From Entophlyctis helioformis (taxonomy: Eukaryota; Chytridiomycota; Chytridiomycetes; Chytridiales; Chytriomycetaceae), in NCBI GenBank assembly GCA_025526915.1, contig JAHLKH010000116.1:1-64000 (forward strand): a stretch of DNA of 64,000 bases, given 5' to 3'. The notes under the pieces are model-generated. The model did no database searches. It was not told the origin of the DNA and saw only the letters and a program-made list of their open reading frames with translations. A program made the translations under genes and the position numbers. Positions 21,147-32,300 of the stretch are shown here, in pieces (within the stretch, counting starts at the first letter, position 1; each line of letters starts with the position of its first letter).

Positions 21147-24100
21147 ATGTCGTTTGACAGCCTCAACCTGGACCAGGTGCTGGACGACCTGACCAGGTGC
21201 GTCGTTGCTGCTGTTGCTGCCAACTGCTGCCTGACAGCTGCTGCCACTGCAACCCTTGCCCATGTTGCTTACCAACACTGCACTACACTGCGCTACACTG
21301 CGCCGACCTGCGCTGCGCCGACCTGCACTGCTACCAACAACCGCCTGCGCTTCCCCACGGGCAGCCGCTTCATCATCAACGTGCCCGAAGAGGAGCTGCA
21401 GAGCATCGAGCGGGTGTGCTTCCAGATCGAGCAGGCCCACTGGTTCTACGAGGACTTTGTGCGCGAAGAGTCGCCGCGGCTGCCGTCCTTCTCGCTCAAG
21501 AACTTCTCGTCCAAGCTGTTCCGCCACTGCCCGCTCCTCCAGCACTGGGCGAACCACCACGAGCTGGCCTTTGCCCAGTTCATGGAGTACAAGACCCGCG
21601 TGCCCGTCTGCGGCGCCATCCTGCTCAACCAGAACTTGACAAAGGTGCGTGTGTGTGTGTGTGTGGGTCTGTGTCTGTCTGTCCGTCTGTGTGTGTCTGC
21701 CTATGTCTGCCTGCGTGCATGTACATAAATGTGTACTTATATGCCCGTGTCCACGTCTGTTTCCCTCTGCAGACGCTCCTCGTGCGCGGCTGGAAGTCGT
21801 CGGCCGCCTGGGGCTTCGCCAAGGGCAAGATCAACAAGGACGAGCCCGAGATCGAGTGTGCCGTGCGCGAGGTCTACGAAGAGACGGGCTTTGACGCGTC
21901 GCCCTACATCCGCCAGAACGAGTACATTGAGCGCACGATCCAGCAGCAGCGCATCCGCCTGTACATCATTGCCGGCATCCCCGAGACCACGACCTTTGCC
22001 ACGCGCACGCGCAAAGAGGTTGGCGACATCCGCTGGTTCGAGCTGTCGTCGCTGCCGGGCTTTGACAATGCCGAGTCGGACACGGGTGGTGGTGGTGGCG
22101 GCGGCGTCGGTGGCGGTGGGAAACGCCCTGCTGTGAGCGTCGGCGTCACGGGCGGCAAAAAGTTCAAGTTCTTCTTCGTGACAGCGTTTGCCGCGGCGCT
22201 CCGTCGCTGGATCCGCCGCTTCAAGAAAGCCAAACGACAGGGCAAGGACCGTTCGCGTGCACACCTCAAGCTCGTGCTCGGGTACGCGTCCAACACGGAC
22301 AGCGACAATGAGGGCGTGAGCACCTCGGATGCTGCTGCCTCTGCTACTGCCGGCGGCGGCGGCGGCGGTAGTCATGCAAAGGGCGGGTCGCGTCGGTCGA
22401 CCACGGCGATCTCGAGCTCGGTCACGGCGACGCCTGTTGCGTCTGCCCTGCAGTCGTCGATGCCCACGACACCAGCTGCGGCATCAGCACCCGCCTTCAA
22501 CAGCCAGTACGACATCTCGCAGACGGACGTGCCGTTCCTCGAGAGCTACCTCAAGCAGATGATTGGCATCGGGTCGGCTGGCGGGGGCGTGGGCACGCCG
22601 TCCATGTCTGCCCCAACCTCGACCACCACGCACGTCTTTGGACCCATTCTCAGCGGCTATGGCGCGGGTCCTGCTGGCGCTGCTGCGACGCCTACTGGCA
22701 TGCCGCTCCCGCTCTACTATCGTGACGCGGTATCGCCGGGCGACCAGCATCCCGTTTACGATCCGAATGCAGCGTCTATGGGCATGGGCATGGGCATGAG
22801 CGGTGGGATGCCTCCGCTTCCTGTGCACCACTACCAGCAGCAGCAGCAGCAGCAGCAGCAGATGCTCTCGGATGCATCTGCACTGCTCGAGCTTATGGGT
22901 GTGCAGTCTTTACAGCAAGTGCAGCAGCCCAGTCCTCGCGTCACGTTTGATCTGCCTCCTGTCGGCGACGGCCCGACACACGGCCCCGATCCGTCCGAGA
23001 TCCCGAGCCCGGCATCGATCCCCCTGCCGCCCGTGTCGATGCTCGCCAGCCATGGGGTGGCGGCATACCAACCCACGCAGCCTCAGCAGGCGTACCAGTC
23101 ACGGCCGTTCAACCAAAACCAGGCATTGCCAGTGACGACGCCGACAACGCCGACCGCGGCGACTGCAGCGACCGTGGCCGCGGCACTCGAAGACAAGAAA
23201 AAGTCGCTGCTGCAGCTGCTCAAGGGAAACCCGCCGCCGCCGTCTTCCACTTCACCTTCCTCGCCGCCATCTTTGCCGTCGTCGTCATTGTCTCCGACCG
23301 CTTCGGCCACTCCGTCTTCGATACTGGCGGATGCTGCCTCGCGTGCACGGAGCCCCGAGGCATCGCTCGTGCCCACGCCGTCGTCGCGGCTGCAACAACA
23401 CGCACAGCAGCCGTACCGGGGAGCGCCGTCCCACGCAACGCCCCTGCGTGCGATGACGACTGCGGACGAGTGGATTGCGGACGGTGTCATGGGTGCGCTC
23501 CATGCCAAGAAAAACGCGGTGGCGGGTATTGGCGGTGGAAACCGTGGTGCTGGTGCGGCAGGTGCGGCGAGTGCGAGTGATATGCACCGGGATGCGCTGC
23601 TCGGTATTCTGCGTGGGAATGGCGGTGGGTCGATGGCTGCTTCACCAGCCCCTTCCCCTGCACCTGTTCCTGCACATGCTCCTGCACATGCTCCGGCGGA
23701 TAATGACCATGTGGGTCAGCTGCTCGGCGCGTTGATTGGCGCGGGCACGTCTGCATCGACGGCTACGACTTCCGTTGCCGCCTCTCCTGCCTCTGCTGCC
23801 TCTGCTGCCTCTGCTGCCTCTGCTGGTGGCGTTGGCAGTGCAACGCCACGTGCTCCGGATGCGTCGGTCGACAAGGCGGCGCTGTTGTCTGCGCTCTTGG
23901 GCGGCTTGTCGATGAATCAGCCGACGGCATACTACCAGCAACAGCCTCAACAGCCTCAACAGCCACAACAGATGCTGCCGACGACCAAGGATGCAACGAC
24001 ACCGGCGAGCGCGACGGGCACGCAACACGCGGCCGACCTTGTGGATCTGCTCCTTGGAGCGCGGTCGACGCAAGCGGCTTTGCCTGCGCCTGTTGTCACG

Positions 24101-24891
24101 GTCGCTGATGCGAGCGACCAGCTGCGCGCTGTTTTGCTCGGCGGCGGCGGTGGCGGTGGCAGTGGCAGTGGTGGCGTGTCTGGTGGCATGCCGAGTAGTG
24201 GCGGCAGTGGTGGCAGTAGTGGTCCCCGCGAGTCGCCACTCGTGTACCAGCCGCCACCTTACCAGCCTCAACAACAGCAGCAGCAGCAGGAGGAGCCCGG
24301 CGCCGTGTACCGAACGATTGGGCATCGGCAGTCGCTGCTGGATCTGCTGGCGGGGCCGGCGCAGCCTGTTGGCGTCGTCACGCAGCTGCCTGTTGGCAAG
24401 AGCGACGAGCGGGTCGCGTCTGCGGTCAGCCGGAGTCTTGGCTCGGCGGGAGGGCCAGCGTCTGCGACTGTGTCTAGCGGCGGCGGGCAGTCGAAGCAGC
24501 GCGGTACGGATGCCGAGCGGCTTGACGCGCAGTCGAGCGAACTGATGTATTTGTTGCGTGGCGGCGGCGGCAGCGGCGGTGGTGGGGGCAGACCGCCTGT
24601 CCCGCCGTCGATGCTCGAGATACCTGGTGTGGCGACGACGACTGGCGGCGGCGGTGGCGGTTCTACAAGTGCGGGAACCAGTGCGGGTGGCAGCCGCATG
24701 ATTCAAAGCCCGCAAGCGTCGCTGCTCAATGTGCTGCTGCAGAGCCCTGTGTCTCCGTCGGTGGTCACGGTGTTCCACGGCGCGTCCACGGCGACTGCGT
24801 CAGTGTCTGCGTCGTCTGTATCTGCGTCGTCTGTATCTGCGTCTGTATCTGTCTCGAGTGGTGTTGGGCCGAGTGTGCGGCCATTGCAACA

Positions 24892-24943
<52 letters not shown>

Positions 24944-25024
24944 GGAGACGCGCGCTCTGCTTTGCTACACCTGTTGCTGAGTGGCGCTGCTGGCAACAGT
25001 GCCCAGCAGACGCCACGGTCTTGA
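21147..25024 (+). CDS. DCP2: mRNA-decapping enzyme subunit 2
   Basis: Three exons (21147-21196, 21365-21644, 21773-25024) give 1,193 aa. The N-terminal regulatory domain is textbook (QVLDDLT joined to SRFIINVPEEE, then CFQIEQAHWFYEDF). The Nudix domain follows with the motif core REVYEETG, then Box B-type residues. It hydrolyses the m7G cap of mRNA in P-bodies with DCP1, EDC3 and PAT1. After about residue 250 comes a 900-residue disordered tail of Gly/Ala/Ser/Pro and Gln runs, ending with a polyglutamine stretch near 24889-24941. At least ten short leucine-rich segments (LLQLLKG, LLGILRG, LLSALLGGL, LLDLLAG, LMYLLRGG, LLNVLLQ, LLHLLLSG) recur in it. They resemble the helical leucine-rich motifs that bind EDC3 and PAT1 in fission yeast Dcp2. 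The stop codon overlaps the polyA signal. Confidence 0.95.
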
Positions 25025-25029
25025 ATAAA
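25024..25029 (+). terminator. AATAAA overlapping the DCP2 stop codon
   Basis: The final A of the TGA stop (25022-25024) is the first base of AATAAA, so the 3' UTR is very short. Confidence 0.75.
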
Positions 25030-25236
25030 CCGTTTCCATTCATACGCGATCCTTGGTGCCCCGTTGTCTCTCAATAGGTCATGAGCCTGTCTACTTCGAC
25101 CGGGTGTGCTACGGGTGTAGTGGGCACGGGCACAGGCGGCGGACCAGCTGTGGTCCAGTGTAAGTGCACACGGGACGGTGTGCAAGACTGTAATGACAGG
25201 AGACAGGGCCAGGGACGTCCTTGGACGCGAGATCAA

Positions 25237-25548
25237 TCACAGCGGCCGGATAGCCATCCAAGCGTAGTACACACCGCCGCCGAGCAACGCCAGCAGGATC
25301 AGTGCAGGAACAATGCCCGACGTTGCAACGACCGCAATGATCATCAAGAAGAGCTGGTTCAGACTCATGATGAGGACGGCGGTGAAGACAAGTAGGCCGC
25401 CCGTGTTGACAGTAACGGGGGCCTTGACGGCGCCTTCGGCCACAGCGCCTTTGAAATCGGCCTGGACAGCTCCCTCGGGGATGTCAACATTGGCAAGAGC
25501 TGCTCTGCCAAACATCCCACCAATAAAGCCTTCAACAAGTGCGGCCAT
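25237..25548 (-). CDS. Small two-helix membrane protein, unknown
   Basis: A single exon encodes 103 aa. The N-terminal third is amphipathic (MAALVEGFIGGMFGRAAL), a short Val/Ala-rich stretch follows, and then come two strong transmembrane helices (GGLLVFTAVLIMSLNQLF and VVATSGIVPALILLALLGG). It ends soon after the second helix (YYAWMAIRPL). TATAAAAG on the same strand at 25635-25628 lies 80 bp upstream, and the leader is a TTTGTTG-rich tract, both supporting a real expressed gene. Its family is not recognised; the size and topology would suit a small organelle or ER membrane subunit. Confidence 0.7.
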   Translation of the reverse strand: MAALVEGFIGGMFGRAALANVDIPEGAVQADFKGAVAEGAVKAPVTVNTGGLLVFTAVLIMSLNQLFLMIIAVVATSGIVPALILLALLGGGVYYAWMAIRPL

Positions 25549-25852
25549 GCTGTCGTTTGTTGTTTGTTGTTTGTCGTTTGTCGGTTGTTGTAGGTTGTTG
25601 TGGGTTGTGGGCAGGGGCCAACCGCTGCTTTTATATGGCACGGCCTTTTGTCATATGACGATGTCACATCCGAGAACCTGCCATATCACTTGAATTCACC
25701 TGTGAAGCCACATCCAAGACCAATGTGATATGCTAGCACCGTCAATCGAGTCATTGTCATCGGTATGGATTGGACAGAACGGAACGCTGGATGAGCCACT
25801 GAGGGCAGTGGATGGTTGCAACAGGACGATGTGCAACGAGACGATGGGCGGT

Positions 25853-25882
25853 CTGACAGACGGCGGGTTTCAGTACACAAGG
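25853..25882 (+). repeat. 30-bp direct repeat, copy 1
   Basis: It starts ctgacagacggcgggtttca and is identical over 30 bp to the copy at 25934-25963, 81 bp away. Related CTGACAG words occur nearby. Confidence 0.9.
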
Positions 25883-25933
25883 ATATTCATTGGTATAGCT
25901 TCGTAGTAATAAAGGCATATGCACGGGCAGTAC

Positions 25934-25963
25934 CTGACAGACGGCGGGTTTCAGTACACAAGG
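25934..25963 (+). repeat. 30-bp direct repeat, copy 2
   Basis: This is the second identical copy. The intervening 51 bp is AT-rich compared with its flanks. Confidence 0.9.
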
Positions 25964-26371
25964 CGACGACTGGGGCAAGTCGCCTTGTGGTCTGTCAGGA
26001 TTCAAGTGGGACGCGCGACCGGTTGCACGCGTGTCACGTGATCACGGCTGACTGTTACAATGGTCGTGAGAGCAACAGGACATTAAGCCAGATTGTGCAT
26101 ACCAGATACGGTGCGACGCTGGGTCTTGTTGTCTTGTTTGCTCTTGTGAGCTGCATGAGGCAGCGGCATGCGCGTTGGTTCCGGTGCTTGCCCATGGCGC
26201 TGATGGCCACAACGATGGATGGCTCTTTCGGTCGATTCAGTGGAACAGCAACTCAACCTTGTTGCTGTCCCTGCCATGGTTGATGGCTCTTGATGCCTTG
26301 AGCAGTGACGATCGGACAAGAGCGAGACACGCCTGTGACTGATGGCATATGCTCATTCATTTATCTGCAGC

Positions 26372-29300
26372 TCATAAATACTCGTCATCTTCAAACTCGA
26401 GCTGGATGTAAGTCTCCTTGTCGCCTTGCTCGTCTGAGTGGTCGTCCCATGCTTCGTCCATGTCCACATCATCGCCAGTGACCTCGTCCCAATTGCTGGT
26501 GCTAGAGCATGCACTCTGCCGCTCATCCATTGCCGCCAGGTCTCCTGCTGCTTGCCACCATGTCAGTTTCACAGAATAGGCTGCAGACATGGGTACGGCC
26601 ACTCGTACCAGATGCACTTGCGCGTCTGATATCCTCGAACAAGTGGCTGTGTTTCTGTTGGAACATGTTAGCACTTGAAATGACACGACGCACCACTCTG
26701 TTGGCAGATGCAGCAAGCGTGAGTAACAGATATGCCGTGCATGACAATGTTGACTTACACAGCAAACAACAGAATGACTTGCTTGCATGACCATTGCTGC
26801 GCGTCCGGATGTGCCATCCATTCATCCAGCTGCTCGCTGCATCGAATCATGGTGTACTTGCTCTGCCCATATTGCAAAATCAGCTGTATCTCTTCCCTGC
26901 CACACAGTGCCAGTCAAATCGTGTCAGTTTTCAGCCACACACAAAGCAAGCATCGAGAGAGCAACCTTTGAATGCGCGACTCTTCAGCTGTGAGTGGTCT
27001 TTGCTTGCTGTTGATGCCTTTCTTGGATGGATTTGGAAACAATCGACGCCTGATCTGTTCAACGGTTGAGCCAGCTGGGTCGGGCAGCTGACCAATGTGC
27101 TTTGGTGCAACATCTCTGAGCATCCCGACGGTCGCAGATATGAGCGCCACAACAAGCTGCTGTTGTTGGTCTTGCGTCAACGAAGCGACTGTCAGATCCA
27201 GAGATGGAACATCGAGCCGGCTGCTGATTGTCTCATCATCCACAGACTGGCATGCGTCCTGCCATGCTTGCAAGATGGCGCGGGCTACATCGGCTGTTAT
27301 CTCCGAGACAGCCCAATCATTGCATTAATGGTCTCACATTCCAGCTGCTCATGCAAACATCCAAAGTAGATCCATCCATCCTGCTTACCAGATGCACTTG
27401 CTGTTCTGATCTCCTCACACAGGTCATTGTATGTATGCTGGAATTGTGAAGCATTTACAATGACGCGGCACACCACTCTGTTGGCAGATGCAGCAGGCGT
27501 GAGTGACAGATATGCCGTGCATGACCATGTTGACTTACGCAGCAAACAACAGAATGACCTGCTTGCATGACCATTGCTGCGCGTCTGGATGTGCCATCCA
27601 TTCATCCAGCTGCTCGCTGCATCGAATCATGGTATACTTGCTGGTCCCATGCTGCAAAATCAGCTGTATCTCTTCCCTGCCACACAGTGCCAGTCAATCG
27701 TGTCAGTCTCCAGCCACACACACAACAGCCATCAAACGAGCAACCTTTGAATGCGCGACTCTTCCTCCGTGAGTGACCGACGTTCCTTTGAGCCTGGCTT
27801 GGATGGATTTGGAAACAGGCGACGCTTGGTCCGCTCAAGAGATGAGCCAGCTGGATCGGGCAGCTGGCCAAGATTCCTCGGCGCAACGTCACTGAGCATC
27901 CAGGCATTCAATGTCTTGAGTGCCGCGACAAGCTGCTGTTGTTGGTCTTGCGTCAATGAGGCGACTGCCAGATCCAGAGACGGGACATCGAGCCGGCTGC
28001 TGATTGTCTCGTCATCCACAGACTGGCATGCGTCTTGCCATGCTTGCGAGGTGGCGCGGGCTACATCGGCTGTTATCTCTGAGACAGCCCAATCATCGCA
28101 TTAATGGCCTCATATGCCAGCTGCTCATGCAAACATCCAAGGCAGATCCATCCATCCTGCTTACCAGATGCACTTGCTGTTCTGATCTCCTCACACAGGT
28201 CATTGTGTGTATGCTGGAATTGTGAAGCATTTACAATGACGCGGCACACCACTCTGTTGGCAGATGCAGCAAGCGTGAGTAACAGATATGCCGTGCATGA
28301 CCATGTTGACTTACGCAGCAAACAACAGAACGAACTGCTTGCATGACCATTGCTGCGCGTCTGGATGTGCCATCCATTCATCCAGCTGCTCGCAGCATCG
28401 GAGCATGGTATACTTGCTCTGCCCATGCTGCAGTATCAGCTGTATCTCTTCCCTGCCATGCATTGCCATTCAGTCATGTCAGTCTCCAGCCACACACACA
28501 ACAGCCATCAAACGAGCAACCTTTGAATGCGCGACTCGTCTTCTGTGAGTGGTCTTCGCTTGCTGTTGATGCCTGGCTTGGATGGATTTGGAAACAGGCG
28601 ACGCTTGATCTGTTCAGCGGTTGAGCCAGCTGGGTCGGGCAGCTGACCAATGTGCTTTGGTGCAACGTCTCTGAGCATCCAGGCATTCGAAGTCTTGAGT
28701 GCCGCGACAAGCTGCTGTTGTTGGTCTTGCGTCAATGAGGCGACTGCCAGATCCAGAGATGGAACATCGAGCCGGCTGCTGATTGTCTCATCATCCACAG
28801 ACTTGCATGCGTCTTGCCATGCTTGCGAGGTGGCGCGGGCTACATCGGCTGTTATCTCTGAGACAGCCCAATCATCGCATTAATGGCCTCACATTCCAGC
28901 TGCTCATGCAAACATCCAAGGCAGATCCATCCATCCTGCTTACCAGATGCACTTGCTGTTCTGATCTCCTCAAACAAGTCATTGTGTGTATGCTGGAATT
29001 GTGAAGCATTTACAATGACACGACGCACCACTCTGTTGGCAGATGCAGCAGGCGTGAGTGACAGATATGCCGTGCATGGCCATGTTGACTTACGCAGCAA
29101 ACAACAGAACGAACTGCTTGCATGACCATTGCTGCGCGTCTGGATGTGCCATCCATTCATCCAGCTGCTCACAGCATCGGAGCATGGTATACTTGCTCTG
29201 CCCATGCTGCAGTATCAGCTGTATGTCTTCCCTGCCACACAGTGCCAGTCAAATCGTGTCAGTTTTCAGCTACACACACAACAGCCATCAAACGAGCAAC

Positions 29301-32300
29301 CTTTGAATGCGCGACTCGTCCTCTGTGAGTGGTCTTTGCTTGCTGTTGATGCCTGGCTTGGATGGATTTGGAAACAGGCGACGCCTGATCTGTTCAGCGG
29401 TTGAGCCAGCTGGGTCGAGCAGCTGACCAATGTGCTTTGGTGCAACGTCTCTGAGCAGCCATGTATTCGAAGTCTTGAGTGCCGCGACAAGCTGCTGTTG
29501 TTGGTCTTGCGTCAATGAGGCGACTGCCAGATCCAGAGATGGAACATCGAGCCGGCTGCTGATTGTCTCATCATCCACAGACTGGCATGCGTCTTGCCAT
29601 GCTTGCAAGATGGCGCGGGCTACATCGGCTGCTATCTCCGAGACAGCCCAATCATCGCATTAATGGCCTCACATTCCAGCTGCTCATGCAAACATCCAAG
29701 GCAGATCCATCCATCCTGCTTACCAGATGCACTTGCTGTTCTGACTTCCTCAAACAGGTCATTGTGTGACTGTTGGAACTTTCCTGCCCTGTCACTGACG
29801 CGACGCACCACTCTGTTGGCAGATGCAGCAGACGTGAGTAACAGATATGCCGTGCATGACCATGTTGACTTACGCAGCAAACAACAGAACGAACTGCTTG
29901 CATGACCATTGCTGCGCGTCTGGATGTGCCATCCATTCATCCAGCTGCTCGCTGCATCGGAGCATGGTATATTTGCTGGTCCCATGCTGCAAAATCAGCT
30001 GTATGTCTTCCCTGCCACACAGTGCCAGTCAAATCGTGTCAGTTTTCAGCTACACACAAAGCAAGCATCGAGAGAGCAACCTTTGAATGCGCGACTCGTC
30101 TTCTGTGAGTGGTCGACGTTCCCTTACGCCTGGCTTGGATGGATTTGGAAACAGGCGACGCCTGATCTGTTCAACGGTTGAGCCAGCTGGGTCGGGCAGC
30201 TGACCAATGTGCTTTGGTGCAACGTCTCTGAGCATCCCGACATTTGACGTCCTGAGTGCCCTGACAAGCTGCTGTTGTTGGTCTTGTGTCAACGAAGCAA
30301 CTGCCAGATCCAGAGATGGAACATCGAGCCGGCTGCTGATTGTCTCATCATCCACAGACTTGCATGCGTCTTGCCATGCTTGCGAGGTGGCGCGGGCTAC
30401 ATCGGCTGTTATCTCTAAGACAGCCCAATCATTGCATTAGTGGCCTCACATGCCAGCTGCTCATGCAAACATCCAAGGCAGATCCATCCATCCTGCTTAC
30501 CAGATGCACTTGCTGTTCTGACTTCCTCACACAGGTCATTGTATGTATGCTGGAATTGTGAAGCATTTACAATGACGCGGCACACCACTCTGTTGGCAGA
30601 TGCAGCAGACGTGAGTAACAGATATGCCGTGCATGGCCATGTTGACTTACGCAGCAAACAACAGAATGACCTGCTTGCATGACCATTGCTGCGCGTCTGG
30701 ATGTGCCATCCATTCATCCAGCTGCTCGCTGCATCGGAGCATGGTATACTTGCTGGTCCCATGTTGCAATATCAGCTGTATCTCTTCCCTGCCATGCATT
30801 GCCATTCAGTCATGTCAGTCTCCAGCCACACACACAACAGCCATCAAACGAGCAACCTTTGAATGCGCGACTCTTCCTCCGTGAGTGACCGACGTTCCTT
30901 TGAGCCTTTCTTGGATGGATTTGGAAACAGGCGACGCTTGGTCCACTCAAGAGATGAGCCAGCTGGATCGGGCAGCTGGCCAAGATTCCTCGGCGCAACG
31001 TCACTGAGCATCCAGGCATTCAATGTCTTGAGTGCCGCGACAAGCTGCTGTTGTTGGTCTTGCGTCAATGAGGCGACTGCCAGATCCAGAGATGGAACAT
31101 CGAGCCGGCTGTTGATTGTCTCATCATCCACAGACTGGCATGCGTCTTGCCATGCTTGCGAGGTGGCGCGGGCTACATCGGCTGTTATCTCCGAGACAGC
31201 CCAATCATCGCATTAATGGCCTCACATGCCAGCTGTTCATGCAAACATCCAAGGCAGATCCATCCATCCTGCTTACCAGATGCACTTGCTATTCTGACTT
31301 CCTCAAACAGGTGTCTGCGTGTCTGCTGGAACACTTTAGCATTGCCAAGGATGCGATGCACCATTCTGTTGGCAGATGCAGCAGACGTGAGTTTCAGATA
31401 TGCCGTGCATGACAATGTTGACTTACACAGCAAACAACAGAACGAACTGCTTGCATGACCATTGCTGCGTGTCTGGATGTGTCATCCATTCATCCAGCTG
31501 CTCGCTGCATCGAATCATGGTATACTTGCTAAACCCATGCTGCAGTATCAGCTGTATCTCTTCCCTGCCACACAGTGCCATTCAGCCGTGTCAGTTTCCA
31601 GCAACACACAAAGCAAGCATCGAGAGAGCAACCTTTGGATGCGCGACTCTTCAGCAGTCAGTAGTCTTTGCTTGCTGTTGATGCCTCGTTTGTTTGCATT
31701 TGGAAGCAGGCGATGCTTGATCCGTTCAGCGGTTGAGCCAGCTGGGTCGGGCAGCTGGCCAAGATTCCTCGGCGCAACGCCTGTGAGCATCCCGACATTC
31801 GACGTCTTGAGTGCCGCGACAAGCTTCTGCTGCTGGTCTTGCGTCAATGAGGCGACTGTCAGATCCAGAGACGGGACATCGAGCCGGCTGCTGATTGTCT
31901 CATCATCCACAGACTGGCATGCGTCCTGCCATGCTTGCGAGGTGGCGCGGGCTACATCGGCTGTTATCTCTGAGACAGCCCAATCATCGCATTAATGGTC
32001 TCACATTCCAGCTGCTCATGCAAACATCCAAGGCAGATCCATCCATCCTGCTTACCAGATGCACTTGCTATTCTGACTTCCTCAAACAGGTGTCTGCGTG
32101 TCTGCTGAAAATTTGTAGCATTGCCAATAACACGACGCACCACTCTGTTGGCAGATGCAGCAGGCGTGAGTGACAGATATGCCATGCATGATCATGTTGA
32201 CTTACGCAGCAAACAACAGAACGAACTGCTTGCATGACCATTGCTGCGTGTCTGGATGTGCCATCCATTCATCGAGCAGCTCGCTGCATCGGAGCATGGT

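Larger units (their letters stand above)
25549..26371. other. Intergenic region with dispersed direct repeat
   Basis: About 0.8 kb without a supportable gene. It holds the promoter of the small membrane protein (TATAAAAG, minus strand, 25635-25628) and two copies of a 30-bp direct repeat. Otherwise there is only the 3' flank of the repeat gene. Confidence 0.5.

Noticed and set aside
21197..21770. Upstream part of a 1,275-codon frame running into DCP2
   Set aside because: Only the part from 21773 is DCP2 exon 3; upstream the true coding frame is the one with the SRFIINVPEEE regulatory domain.
27490..28425. Many 60-120 codon frames inside the tandem array on both strands
   Set aside because: Most are alternate-frame readings across introns of the repeated unit; only the A, B and C exon frames chain in phase.
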